Part shown: piece after piece, positions 51,834 through 60,922 of the stretch
Position numbering within the stretch: position 1 is the first letter of the stretch
How the letters are laid out: every line of letters begins with the position of its first letter
Source of the DNA: Candidatus Paracaedibacteraceae bacterium
Lineage (GTDB): Bacteria; Pseudomonadota; Alphaproteobacteria; Paracaedibacterales; Paracaedibacteraceae
Length of the DNA: 64,000 bases
Reading direction: 5' to 3'
Assembly: GCA_019636035.1 (NCBI GenBank)
Contig: JAHBYI010000003.1
Span: 1 to 64,000, forward strand
Made by a program: the position numbers and the translations under genes
The notes under the pieces: generated by a model
What the model was told of the DNA's origin: nothing
Seen by the model: only the letters and a program-made list of their open reading frames with translations
The model's database searches: none

Positions 51834-53399
51834 ATGAATCTTATAAAACTCAATGTGCTCTTTAAGTATTTTACGCCCCTGACATTTTTTGTTCTGGCGA
51901 TTATTTTATCTTTCAAAATGTCATTTCAAGGACGTTATCTTCATGATTTTTTCCTGAAATCCATCATCGATAATTCAATCAAGGTTCATTCTGAGTCCAG
52001 TAATCTCAGCATCAAGGGAATAACCCTATCCAATTCTGAAATCACTCTTGACCAAACAAGCATAGGAACAATCGGGAAAATCAGGATTACGCCCAAAATA
52101 ACGCAACTTATCTCCGGCCAAATTAGTGCGATCAAAGCGACATCCGGAACTTTTCTTATCGACAAAACAACCTTACCGATTATCCTTAATTCCCAAGGGA
52201 TTGATTTACCTTTGAATAAGCTAAGCCTTGATAACATTGTCATTGATTGCTTTGGCATACCATTGACCTTAAAATCTCAAAAAAATGAATGGCAGATTAC
52301 CAATGCTGAAAACGAACAGATCTCAATTACAGCCCTGGATCATCACTTAAAAATCCACAGCCCGTTATTTACCCTACCCTATGTGACATTAGCTAATCTC
52401 TCCGGATCTTTCTCTCCCGATACGGGGTTAGAACTCCTTGGGAATATTTCTCCCCTTCGGTCTCACTTTAATCTATCGTTGAAAAAAGAAGGCCAGCTTA
52501 TTGCTTTATCCGGCACAGTGAAAAGCAATAACGTTGAAATCGGCCACATCATAGGGGCATATAACACAGATAAAAATGCCTATACCTTAAAGGCAAAACT
52601 CAAGGAAATCCCCTTTAAATTATTCTCCTCCATTGTTAAACATAACGTTGACCTGCCGATCATCTTCCAAGAATCAGGGTTAGTCGGCCTTACCTTTGAC
52701 AAGGCTCAGGGCATGGCAGAAGAACTAAAATCATTTACCCTAAGCCTGACAAACCTTAAGGCTTCCTTCTTCCTCTACGATTTATTCGGCATCAATGGCA
52801 CCCTTTCTTTGGATTCAAAGACAGGGGAGAACCCTCTTAATATCTCTATTGATTCCATCCGTCGACATAAATTGAATTTTGAAAACACCGTCATTCTCAT
52901 GAAAAAAGATCAAGAATACGACATTTTCCCGAATGTAATCACCACAGAGTTTTCCAAAGGACACATGCGTTTACATGATTTCAAAATGACCAAAGATGGC
53001 TTAGAAGCAACGGCAGAAATTGAAGATTTGGACATTAATGATGCGATCACAAAAAGTACAATAACCTCCATTGCCGCCACAGGAAGCCTCAAAGGCACAG
53101 CACGCCTGCTATTGACGAAAGAGAAAGTCATTATCTTGAATGCTCAACTCAGCGCATCCAGCCCTAAGGGAAAAATACACTATTTTCCAAAACAAGAAGA
53201 ACTCAATGATCAAAAGTCATCTCAAGCCATGGAAAACCTAGATTATACAATCCTCAACCTTGATCTTGAGGCAAAAGACATCAATGAGCCGGCTGACTTA
53301 AAAATTCAAATCGTTGGTACGAACCCGGCCTTTTCTAATGGTTACCCCTTAGACTTTACCATTGAAACAAAGGCAACATTAATGGATTTTTATTCGTAG
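51834..53399 (+). CDS. YdbH/AsmA-like intermembrane lipid transport protein
   Basis: 521 residues from the ATG at 51834, a better start than TTG at 51810. An N-terminal membrane anchor (FKYFTPLTFFVLAIILSFKM) is followed by a long beta-rich periplasmic part (SGTFLIDKTTLPIILNSQGI; LKIQIVGTNPAFSNGYPLDF). The layout and the GTNPAFSNGYP end recall YdbH. It is shorter than E. coli YdbH, and no YnbE or YdbL partner is adjacent. It is divergent from the antiporter gene. Confidence 0.65.
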   Translation: MNLIKLNVLFKYFTPLTFFVLAIILSFKMSFQGRYLHDFFLKSIIDNSIKVHSESSNLSIKGITLSNSEITLDQTSIGTIGKIRITPKITQLISGQISAIKATSGTFLIDKTTLPIILNSQGIDLPLNKLSLDNIVIDCFGIPLTLKSQKNEWQITNAENEQISITALDHHLKIHSPLFTLPYVTLANLSGSFSPDTGLELLGNISPLRSHFNLSLKKEGQLIALSGTVKSNNVEIGHIIGAYNTDKNAYTLKAKLKEIPFKLFSSIVKHNVDLPIIFQESGLVGLTFDKAQGMAEELKSFTLSLTNLKASFFLYDLFGINGTLSLDSKTGENPLNISIDSIRRHKLNFENTVILMKKDQEYDIFPNVITTEFSKGHMRLHDFKMTKDGLEATAEIEDLDINDAITKSTITSIAATGSLKGTARLLLTKEKVIILNAQLSASSPKGKIHYFPKQEELNDQKSSQAMENLDYTILNLDLEAKDINEPADLKIQIVGTNPAFSNGYPLDFTIETKATLMDFYS

Positions 53400-53465
53400 A
53401 TGGGGGCAAAACGCCCTCGACTTAAGCATGCAAATCAGTTAAATTTTGAACATAATCTATCCATC

Positions 53466-54269
53466 ATGATAAGGCCAATGACCTTGCAGACTATCCTTAT
53501 TGATCTTGATAATCGTGGCGTTGCAACAGTTTCTTTGAATCGCCCGGACGTCAGAAATGCCTTAAATCCCCTCTTGATTGCAGAGCTAACCAATACCATC
53601 ACAAAACTTGGTCAATCCGATGAGATACGCGTTATTGTCCTGAAGGGGGAAGGGAAAATATTTTGCGCCGGAGCTGACCTTGCCTATATGAAAGATATTA
53701 CCACCTTTGGTTATGATGACAACGTTAAGGATGCGCTTGCTCTCGGAAACTTATTTGCCACCTTAGATACATGCCCCAAACCGACAATCAGCGTCGTTCA
53801 AGGCGGAGCCTATGGCGGTGGCGTTGGCCTTGTCGCAACGACTGACATCAGCATCGCCACATCGGATAGTAAATTTTGCTTGTCCGAAGTACGCCTTGGG
53901 ATCATTCCCGGTGTAATCTCCCCCTACATTCTTAAGGCCATAGGACAACGTCACGCCCGAAAACTGGCACTAACGGCTGAATTAATCGACAGCAAAGCCG
54001 CTTTAGCGTGTGATCTCATTCACACAATTAGCGATTCCCCTCACGTTACTTTAGATGAAACATTAGCAATGATTCTCCAAGGCAGCCCCGCAGCCCAAAC
54101 TGCCACAAAAGAGTTATTCCGCACCATTAATGCTCGTCCCATAGATCAAGACTTACAATCGTTGACAGCCAATGCAATTGCTACAGCCCGTGCCACACCT
54201 GATGGCCAAGAAGGACTCAAGGCATTCCTAGAAAAACGTCAGCCCAACTGGATCAAAAAACATGACTAA
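53466..54269 (+). CDS. liuC: Enoyl-CoA hydratase, likely methylglutaconyl-CoA hydratase
   Basis: Crotonase fold: NRPDVRNALNPLLIAELTNT, GEGKIFCAGADLAYMKDI (oxyanion hole), ISVVQGGAYGGGVGLVATTD and FCLSEVRLGIIPGVISPYIL. I used the ATG at 53466; a second ATG at 53478 and an upstream frame start at 53400 are alternatives. The 3' end overlaps the next gene by 8 bases, so it belongs to one operon with a biotin carboxylase and HMG-CoA lyase. That context points to the leucine pathway (3-methylglutaconyl-CoA to HMG-CoA). Confidence 0.82.
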   Translation: MIRPMTLQTILIDLDNRGVATVSLNRPDVRNALNPLLIAELTNTITKLGQSDEIRVIVLKGEGKIFCAGADLAYMKDITTFGYDDNVKDALALGNLFATLDTCPKPTISVVQGGAYGGGVGLVATTDISIATSDSKFCLSEVRLGIIPGVISPYILKAIGQRHARKLALTAELIDSKAALACDLIHTISDSPHVTLDETLAMILQGSPAAQTATKELFRTINARPIDQDLQSLTANAIATARATPDGQEGLKAFLEKRQPNWIKKHD

Positions 54270-56139
54270 ATTCAAAAAAATACTCATTGCCAATCGAGGT
54301 GAAATTGCTTGCCGTATTATACGCACCTGCCATCAAATGGGTATTGAGACCATCGCTATTTATTCCGATGCCGATAAAACATTACCGTTTGTTAAAATGG
54401 CAAGAAAGGCTGTTCCTCTTAGCGGTAACGACGCCAAAGAGACTTATCTTAACGTAGAAAAAATCATTGGTATTTGTCGTCAAGAAAATGTTGATGCCGT
54501 TCATCCGGGATATGGTTTTCTGTCTGAAAATGCTGATTTTGCAAATGCACTATCCCAGGCAGGCATTGTCTTTATCGGGCCATCGCCCAAGGCAATTCAA
54601 GCCATGGGGTCTAAAAGTGAAGCAAAACAAATTGCTCATTCGGTTAATGTCCCTATTATCCGTGGCTATATGGGAGAAAACCAAGATCCAAACCATTTAT
54701 TGAACCAAGCCAAGGACATCGGCTTTCCCGTACTCATCAAAGCAACCCATGGTGGTGGTGGCAAGGGGATGCGCCGTGTCAATGCTGAATCAGAATTCAT
54801 AGCTGCCCTCGAAGGATGTCAACGCGAAGCTTTGAATGCTTTTTCTAACGCCCACGTCATGATCGAAAAATACATTGTTGAACCCCGACACATAGAAATT
54901 CAAGTTTTTGGTGATACGCACGGCAACGTTGTAACCTTAGCTGAACGGGATTGCTCTTTACAGCGACGTCACCAAAAAATCATTGAAGAAGCTCCGGCCA
55001 TCGGCCTTAATGACAAAACCAGAACCGGACTTCATGCTGATGCAATAAAACTCGCGAAAGCTGTAAACTATCATGGAGCCGGTACCGTTGAGTTTTTAGT
55101 TGATGCCCATGGTGATTACTATTTCCTTGAGATGAACACTCGCCTACAGGTTGAACACCCTGTTACAGAAATGATCACAGGGCAAGACCTTGTTGAATGG
55201 CAAATTATTGTTGCTCAAGGGGGCAACCTCCCTCGGACACAGGATCAAATCAACAGCACAGGCCATGCACTAGAGGCACGAATCTACGCCGAAGATCCTG
55301 CCCAGGGATTCCTACCGTCTATCGGCAAAATCACAGCATTTAACTGTCTAGACGATTCAGCTCGCTTTGATGCAGGCTATGCGACGGGCAATCAAGTCAG
55401 TATTTACTATGATCCCATGCTGGCAAAACTCATTGTCTATGGACACGATCGAAAAGATGCAATCCGACGTCTCATCACTGCTTTGATCGATCTTAAGATT
55501 TCAGGTGTAAAAACCAATCGCGAATTCTTGATCGAACTGATGCAGAACTCGGCAGTTTGTGATCACCTACCCCACATTGCCTATCTCGACCAATCAATGG
55601 ATACACTCCTCGCCCCTTCTGATTTGACAGATGAAATCAAAGATTGTTTAGCACACGAGTTCATTCAGTCCAGAACCAGAACAGGTGACTCTCCCTGGGC
55701 TCAATCCGATAGCTGGCGACACCTGTCTGATGGGAGTCAAAAGGTCTGTTTTGATCATAACGGATCGTCTTATCGCCACCAATACAAGAAAGGTCAGTCA
55801 ATAATCCCTTACCTAAGTGTGGACAGGATGCCTGATCTGATTCGGATTTCTGTAGGCGGTAAAGTTTTTACAGCAACGCCGCATAATCCGGATCATCTTA
55901 ACCTTGAAGACGGTGCGTCTGACCAATCTCTCAATGCTCCGATGCCCGGCCGCATTATTTCTGTACTGGCTAATCAAGGGGAAACCGTAGATGCAGGGAC
56001 GCCGTTGATCATTCTTGAGGCCATGAAAATGGAACATACGATCCGAGCCCCCCATGATGGGATTATTGAGGAAATTATGTTCAAGACGGGTGATTTTGTC
56101 TCTGAAGGGGAAGAACTCGTTAAGCTTGTAGCTGCATAA
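54262..56139 (+). CDS. liuD: Biotin-carrying acyl-CoA carboxylase subunit, likely methylcrotonyl-CoA carboxylase alpha
   Basis: 625 residues. Biotin carboxylase domain (about 1-445): LIANRGEIACRIIRTCHQMG, VHPGYGFLSENADFA, THGGGGKGMRRVN, EYFLEMNT-type segment YYFLEMNTRLQVEHPVTEMI. A BT-type linker follows and then the biotinyl domain with the AMKM motif at K589 (ILEAMKMEHTIRAPHDG). Propionyl-CoA carboxylase alpha has the same layout; the adjacent HMG-CoA lyase and hydratase favour the leucine enzyme. The partner carboxyltransferase beta gene is not in this window. Confidence 0.85.
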   Translation: MTKFKKILIANRGEIACRIIRTCHQMGIETIAIYSDADKTLPFVKMARKAVPLSGNDAKETYLNVEKIIGICRQENVDAVHPGYGFLSENADFANALSQAGIVFIGPSPKAIQAMGSKSEAKQIAHSVNVPIIRGYMGENQDPNHLLNQAKDIGFPVLIKATHGGGGKGMRRVNAESEFIAALEGCQREALNAFSNAHVMIEKYIVEPRHIEIQVFGDTHGNVVTLAERDCSLQRRHQKIIEEAPAIGLNDKTRTGLHADAIKLAKAVNYHGAGTVEFLVDAHGDYYFLEMNTRLQVEHPVTEMITGQDLVEWQIIVAQGGNLPRTQDQINSTGHALEARIYAEDPAQGFLPSIGKITAFNCLDDSARFDAGYATGNQVSIYYDPMLAKLIVYGHDRKDAIRRLITALIDLKISGVKTNREFLIELMQNSAVCDHLPHIAYLDQSMDTLLAPSDLTDEIKDCLAHEFIQSRTRTGDSPWAQSDSWRHLSDGSQKVCFDHNGSSYRHQYKKGQSIIPYLSVDRMPDLIRISVGGKVFTATPHNPDHLNLEDGASDQSLNAPMPGRIISVLANQGETVDAGTPLIILEAMKMEHTIRAPHDGIIEEIMFKTGDFVSEGEELVKLVAA

Positions 56140-56157
56140 TAAAAAGAGGAACATAAA

Positions 56158-57003
56158 ATGATCCGTATTGTTGAGGTCGGCCCCCGTGATGGCCTGCAAA
56201 ATGAAAAGCGAATCTGGACTATTGATGAACGTGTTCAGCTTATTAACCTGCTCAGCCAATGCGGATTTTCCGAAATCGAGGTGGGTAGTTTTGTCTCCCC
56301 TAAATGGGTTCCCCAGATGGCAGGAACCGACGAGGTATTCAGAAGCATTAATAAAAACGACGCCATACGGTATTCGGCTCTCGTTCCCAATGACAAAGGC
56401 ATGGAAGCAGCATTAAGGAATGGTGTACGCACTATTTCAATTTTTACCGCTGCCTCAGAAGCATTCACCAAAAAAAATATAAACTGCTCCATTGATGAAA
56501 GTTTTGACCGCTTTTCCCCCATTATGGCCTTAGCAAAACAACACAATATCTCTGTCAGAGGTTATGTTTCTTGCGTTGTCGCCTGCCCTTATGCCGGTGA
56601 TATTGCCCCTGAATCCACAGCCGAAGTAGCCGACCGCCTTTACAACCTAGGATGTTCTGAAATTTCCCTGGGTGATACAATAGGCAAAGGCACACCTGAA
56701 TCGATACAGCGGATGATTCAAGCAGTCTCGCAGCAAGTTCCCCTGTCTAACCTCGCGATTCATTGTCATGACACCTATGGCACAGCCCTTGCCAATATAG
56801 AAACAGCCCTTGCCAGTGGCATCAAAACGATCGATTCAGCCATAACAGGCCTAGGCGGCTGTCCCTATGGCGGTGAAACAGCAAAGGGAAATGTTGCCAC
56901 AGAAAAAGTCCTTGATCTGCTAGACCAGCTAGGTTACCAACACAGCCTTATCCGAGATAAGATCGAAGAAGCAGCCACCTTTGTTCGCAAAATTTCGGTG
57001 TGA
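56158..57003 (+). CDS. liuE: Hydroxymethylglutaryl-CoA lyase
   Basis: Splits HMG-CoA to acetyl-CoA and acetoacetate, the end of leucine breakdown. TIM-barrel family motifs: IVEVGPRDGLQNEKR (catalytic Arg/Asp), VGSFVSPKWVPQMAGTDEV, LAIHCHDTYGTALANIETAL (metal-binding His) and GLGGCPYGGETAKGN (catalytic Cys). 281 residues, slightly short but complete. It follows the carboxylase gene by 18 bases. Confidence 0.92.
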   Translation: MIRIVEVGPRDGLQNEKRIWTIDERVQLINLLSQCGFSEIEVGSFVSPKWVPQMAGTDEVFRSINKNDAIRYSALVPNDKGMEAALRNGVRTISIFTAASEAFTKKNINCSIDESFDRFSPIMALAKQHNISVRGYVSCVVACPYAGDIAPESTAEVADRLYNLGCSEISLGDTIGKGTPESIQRMIQAVSQQVPLSNLAIHCHDTYGTALANIETALASGIKTIDSAITGLGGCPYGGETAKGNVATEKVLDLLDQLGYQHSLIRDKIEEAATFVRKISV

Positions 57004-57020
57004 GAAAACAAGGATTTAAC

Positions 57021-57049
57021 TTGACAATGTATTACTTTTATACTACATT
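57021..57049 (+). promoter_or_regulatory. Promoter of the HigBA-like pair
   Basis: Perfect TTGACA (57021-57026), a 17-base spacer and TACATT (57044-57049). The expected transcription start falls at or within a base or two of the ATG at 57056, so the message may be leaderless. Confidence 0.55.
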
Positions 57050-57055
57050 TATTCT

Positions 57056-57442
57056 ATGAGAGATATCACTTACATTATATACTACGGTGAGAAGCTAACT
57101 GTAGAGTGGTATCACAATGAGCAAGGTGAAAGCCAAGCTTTAGATTACTATAAAGACCTTGAGCCTGAGCAACGAAAGAGATTCTTGCATTTAGTGAAAC
57201 GCCTCGGAGATTTTGGCAAAATAAATGATCAAACAAAATTCAGAAATGAGGGAGATCAAATCTATACGTTTAAACCTAAACCGGATCGTTTCTTTTGTTT
57301 CTTTGCCTCTGGAGGGAAATTAGTCGTGACAAATGCTTTCTGCAAGAAACAGCAAAATTTACCAATTGAGGAAAAAAAGAGAGCATTAAGAGCAAAAACT
57401 GATTATGAACTTAGGGTAAAGGGAGGAGTCTATTATGAGTAA
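57056..57442 (+). CDS. HigB/RelE-type toxin (type II)
   Basis: 128-residue RelE-superfamily protein of the HigB (phage Gp49-like) kind: TVEWYHNEQGESQALDYYKD, GDQIYTFKPKPDRFFCFFAS, LVVTNAFCKKQQNLPIEEKK. Family members cut mRNA on the ribosome. No ribosome site precedes the ATG; the -10 box sits 6 bases upstream, so translation may be leaderless or start downstream. The toxin comes first, the order typical of HigBA, and overlaps its antitoxin by 8 bases. Confidence 0.85.
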   Translation: MRDITYIIYYGEKLTVEWYHNEQGESQALDYYKDLEPEQRKRFLHLVKRLGDFGKINDQTKFRNEGDQIYTFKPKPDRFFCFFASGGKLVVTNAFCKKQQNLPIEEKKRALRAKTDYELRVKGGVYYE

Positions 57443-57734
57443 GAAACAACTATCTACATTTGAAATTGAAATGCAGAATGAACATTTTGCCAAAGAATTC
57501 GAAGAGAGTTATAACGATTTTCTTTTATCCGATACAATTATAGGCATGATGAATGAAAACAAAAAGACCGTAAGAGGATTAGCAGAAGAAACGGGGCTAT
57601 CAGCTTCTATGATTCAAAAAATGCGATCAGGAAAACAAAAGGGAATGAACCTAAATAACCTGATCATTATTGCAAAGGCATGTGGTTATCATATCGATAT
57701 GTATAATGACAAGCGTCGGTTAACTATAGTATAG
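57435..57734 (+). CDS. HigA-type antitoxin with XRE DNA-binding domain
   Basis: 99 residues: an acidic N-terminus that likely binds the toxin and a helix-turn-helix (VRGLAEETGLSASMIQKMRS; NLNNLIIIAKACGYHIDMYN). It probably neutralises the toxin and represses the promoter at 57021. Overlaps the toxin gene by 8 bases, with GGAGG upstream. Confidence 0.87.
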   Translation: MSKKQLSTFEIEMQNEHFAKEFEESYNDFLLSDTIIGMMNENKKTVRGLAEETGLSASMIQKMRSGKQKGMNLNNLIIIAKACGYHIDMYNDKRRLTIV

Positions 57735-57774
57735 TCATAGCTACAAAAGCTCTTCTCTTATACCAATCGGTCTC

Positions 57775-60453
57775 ATGGCAAAAAAACTCATTCTCATTGA
57801 TGGTTCTGGTTTTATTTTTCGAGCATACCATGCGTTGCCACCGCTACGCCGATCTGATGGCGTTCATGTTGGTGCGGTTTATGGTTTTTGTACAATGCTT
57901 GCTAAATATATTGACCAAGCGCGAGATGATGCCGATTACTTAGCGGTGATTTTTGATGCTGCGCGTGAGACATTTCGCCAAGAAATCTACCCTGAGTACA
58001 AAGCCCATCGCCCCGACGTTCCTGAAGATTTAATTCCACAATTTAGCCTCATCCGAGAAGCTTGCGAAGCATTTCGCGTCCCCTCCATTGAACTTGAAGG
58101 GTTCGAAGCTGATGACTTGATCGCAAGTTACGCCAAGGACGCTGTTGAAAAGGGAATGGACACCATCGTTGTTTCGTCAGACAAGGATCTTATGCAACTC
58201 GTACGCGATGGCGTTACGATGCTTGATCCCATCAAGAATAAAAGAATAGCAGCAACAGAAGTTTTTGAAAAATTTGGTGTCTTTCCTGAAAAAGTAATTG
58301 ATGTTCAATCATTAGCAGGTGACTCAACCGATAACGTCCCGGGTGTTCCGGGTATTGGCATCAAAACCGCAGCAGAACTCATTAACACTTATGGCAACCT
58401 TGAAACCCTTCTTGGGCGCGTTAATGAAATCAAGCAACCCAAACGTCGCCAAAGCCTCATTGATCATGCGGATAATGCTCGTCTGTCAATGAAACTTGTT
58501 ACCTTGTGTGACACAGCCCCCCTTCCTGTTGATAGTTCAACATTTACCATTCATGAACCTGATCCTATTCATCTCAAGAATTTCCTCCGCACCCAAGGAT
58601 TTACTAGCCTTGTTGCCCGAGTCGACAAAACATCAACACCGCAGGAAAGACCTGTAGCGGCTTATCAAACGATCAGAACGGCAAGTGACCTTGAAAAAGT
58701 TATCAAGGAGTTGATCCAGCTTCCCTACGTTGCTATTGATACAGAAACAACATCCCTGAATATTATGGATGCACAGCTGGTTGGTATTTCTTTGTCCGGC
58801 AAGGCAGGAACAGGTTATTACATTCCAACAGCCCATCTTGAAGCGACGCCACAACTGCCCTCTGAGCAAGCTCTTGCCCTCTTGGCTCCGCTCTTAACAG
58901 ACGATAGCGTCCTGAAGATTGGTCATAACATAAAATATGATCTTGGAATCCTTCATAAATATAAGGTGGTCATCAATTCAATTACAGATACAATGCTGAT
59001 GTCTTATATTCTGGATGGTGCAAAACATGGCCATGGCATGGATGAGCTTGCCGAACGTCACCTCCAACACACAACCATCAAATATTTAGATGTGGTTGGG
59101 ACGGGAAAAAACCAAAAGACTTTTGATATGATTGACATTGCTCTGGCCTCTAGCTATGCAGCAGAGGACGCAGATATCACTCTACGCCTGTTTGAACATT
59201 TGTCACCCCGGGTAACTCAAGAACAAATGGCAACAGTCTATGAACGGATTGAACGCCCCCTTATTCCCATCATCAAAGATATGGAAGTTACAGGGGTGCG
59301 CATTGATCAACAGTTATTGTTCAAATTAGGGCAAGAATTCTCTGATGACATGCAAAAATTAGAGCGTAAAATTTATGAATCCGCCGGCCAGTCTTTTAAT
59401 GTTGGCTCTCCCAAACAGCTCGGGGAAATTTTGTTTGATAAGCTCGGTTTACCTGCCCCTAAGAAAACCAAAACAGGGGGATATACCACCGATGCAGACG
59501 TTTTGGAAAAACTGGTAGAACAAGGACATACTCTGCCTCAATTGATTTTAGATTGGCGCGAGTTGGCTAAACTTAAATCGACTTATACGGATGGTCTTCT
59601 CAACAGTGTCAATAAAAAAACACAACGGATTCACACGTCATATTCTATGGCCCTAACATCAACAGGACGCTTATCATCCTCTGACCCTAACTTACAAAAT
59701 ATTCCCGTTCGCACAGCTAAAGGACGACAAATTCGCCAAGCATTTATCCCGCAGGACGGATATAAAATGGTGTCCTTTGATTACTCACAAATCGAATTAC
59801 GCTTGCTATGCCACATGGCTGACGTCCAGTCTTTGACTCAGGCTTTCCTGAGCGGGCATGACATTCATGCATCAACAGCCTCTGAAATTTTTGGCATTCC
59901 TCTTGATCAAATCTCCGCAGATTTACGTCGCAAAGCAAAAGCCATTAATTTTGGGATTATTTATGGCATAAGCCCTTTTGGGTTAGCACGTCAACTTGCC
60001 ATCCCGCAATCAGAAGCAACCCAACATATCGCTCATTATTTTGAGAAATACCCGGGTATTCAGACATATATGCAATACCAAAAAGATTTTGCTCGCGAGC
60101 ACGGTTATGTCAAAACATTATATGGTCGCAAATGTTTTACACCGGGTATTCAAGATAAAAACCCGATGATGCGCAATTTTGCTGAACGCCAAGCAATTAA
60201 TGCCCCTCTCCAAGGAACCAACGCCGATATTATTAAAATGGCGATGGCACAGATTCCCCCGCTTATGGCAAAGCATAATCTTAAAGGAAAAATGCTGTTA
60301 CAAGTTCATGATGAATTGGTTTTTGAGGTTCCCGAGCAGGAAATTGACATCACAACAACCCTTGTCAAATCCTGTATGGAAAAAATTGTGTTTCTCAAGG
60401 TTCCGCTTATTGTTGGTGTCGGCGTCGGAAACTCGTGGGATGAGGCTCATTAA
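57775..60453 (+). CDS. polA: DNA polymerase I
   Basis: 892 residues with all three domains. The 5'-3' exonuclease (1 to about 290) shows IDGSGFIFRAYHALPPL and VSSDKDLMQLV. The 3'-5' exonuclease has AIDTETTSLN near residue 322, so proofreading is probably retained. The polymerase domain has motif A VSFDYSQIELRLL (about 665), motif B RRKAKAINFGIIYG (about 718) and motif C QVHDELVFE (about 842). It repairs DNA and removes primers. Confidence 0.97.
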   Translation: MAKKLILIDGSGFIFRAYHALPPLRRSDGVHVGAVYGFCTMLAKYIDQARDDADYLAVIFDAARETFRQEIYPEYKAHRPDVPEDLIPQFSLIREACEAFRVPSIELEGFEADDLIASYAKDAVEKGMDTIVVSSDKDLMQLVRDGVTMLDPIKNKRIAATEVFEKFGVFPEKVIDVQSLAGDSTDNVPGVPGIGIKTAAELINTYGNLETLLGRVNEIKQPKRRQSLIDHADNARLSMKLVTLCDTAPLPVDSSTFTIHEPDPIHLKNFLRTQGFTSLVARVDKTSTPQERPVAAYQTIRTASDLEKVIKELIQLPYVAIDTETTSLNIMDAQLVGISLSGKAGTGYYIPTAHLEATPQLPSEQALALLAPLLTDDSVLKIGHNIKYDLGILHKYKVVINSITDTMLMSYILDGAKHGHGMDELAERHLQHTTIKYLDVVGTGKNQKTFDMIDIALASSYAAEDADITLRLFEHLSPRVTQEQMATVYERIERPLIPIIKDMEVTGVRIDQQLLFKLGQEFSDDMQKLERKIYESAGQSFNVGSPKQLGEILFDKLGLPAPKKTKTGGYTTDADVLEKLVEQGHTLPQLILDWRELAKLKSTYTDGLLNSVNKKTQRIHTSYSMALTSTGRLSSSDPNLQNIPVRTAKGRQIRQAFIPQDGYKMVSFDYSQIELRLLCHMADVQSLTQAFLSGHDIHASTASEIFGIPLDQISADLRRKAKAINFGIIYGISPFGLARQLAIPQSEATQHIAHYFEKYPGIQTYMQYQKDFAREHGYVKTLYGRKCFTPGIQDKNPMMRNFAERQAINAPLQGTNADIIKMAMAQIPPLMAKHNLKGKMLLQVHDELVFEVPEQEIDITTTLVKSCMEKIVFLKVPLIVGVGVGNSWDEAH

Positions 60454-60462
60454 AGTACAGTC

Positions 60463-60921
60463 TTAAGACGTGAATTGAGCCTTTTCAACGATCAAGCTAT
60501 TTCCCTGAAGGTCAACGACAACGACTTTTTGCCCCGCAGGTAGATCGGGGCCTTGGACGCGCCAACGGGTATCACCAACCTTCATATGACCAACGCCATT
60601 TTCGATAGGATCGCTTAGAACAAAGGAAAAACCAACCATTTGATCAGCCTTACGATTCACGTTAGCTTGTTCTTTTGATATCTCCATACTCCGGTAAACC
60701 CAAGTACCGATACCAATGCAGACCAAGCACGAAAGGGCAAAAACAAGCATTTGCCCAACGAACATCAAACTCAAGAGATAGGTAATCCCTGCTGTGATCA
60801 GTGCTGCAGCACCAATCCAAACCAAAAATGCCCCGGGAACGATCATCTCAACAAACAAAAGCATCAGCCCTAAAAAGGACCAATGCCAAGCACCCAGCTG
60901 CGTTAAAAGAAAATCAATCAT
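60463..60921 (-). CDS. NfeD-family membrane protein
   Basis: 152 residues with three or four N-terminal membrane helices (WSFLGLMLLFVEMIVPGAFL) and a small C-terminal OB-fold domain (VGDTRWRVQGPDLPAGQKVV). NfeD proteins work with SPFH/stomatin partners at membrane microdomains, and the upstream gene, 1 base away, is one. It is convergent with polA, 9 bases apart. Confidence 0.88.
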   Translation of the reverse strand: MIDFLLTQLGAWHWSFLGLMLLFVEMIVPGAFLVWIGAAALITAGITYLLSLMFVGQMLVFALSCLVCIGIGTWVYRSMEISKEQANVNRKADQMVGFSFVLSDPIENGVGHMKVGDTRWRVQGPDLPAGQKVVVVDLQGNSLIVEKAQFTS

Positions 60922-60922
60922 T

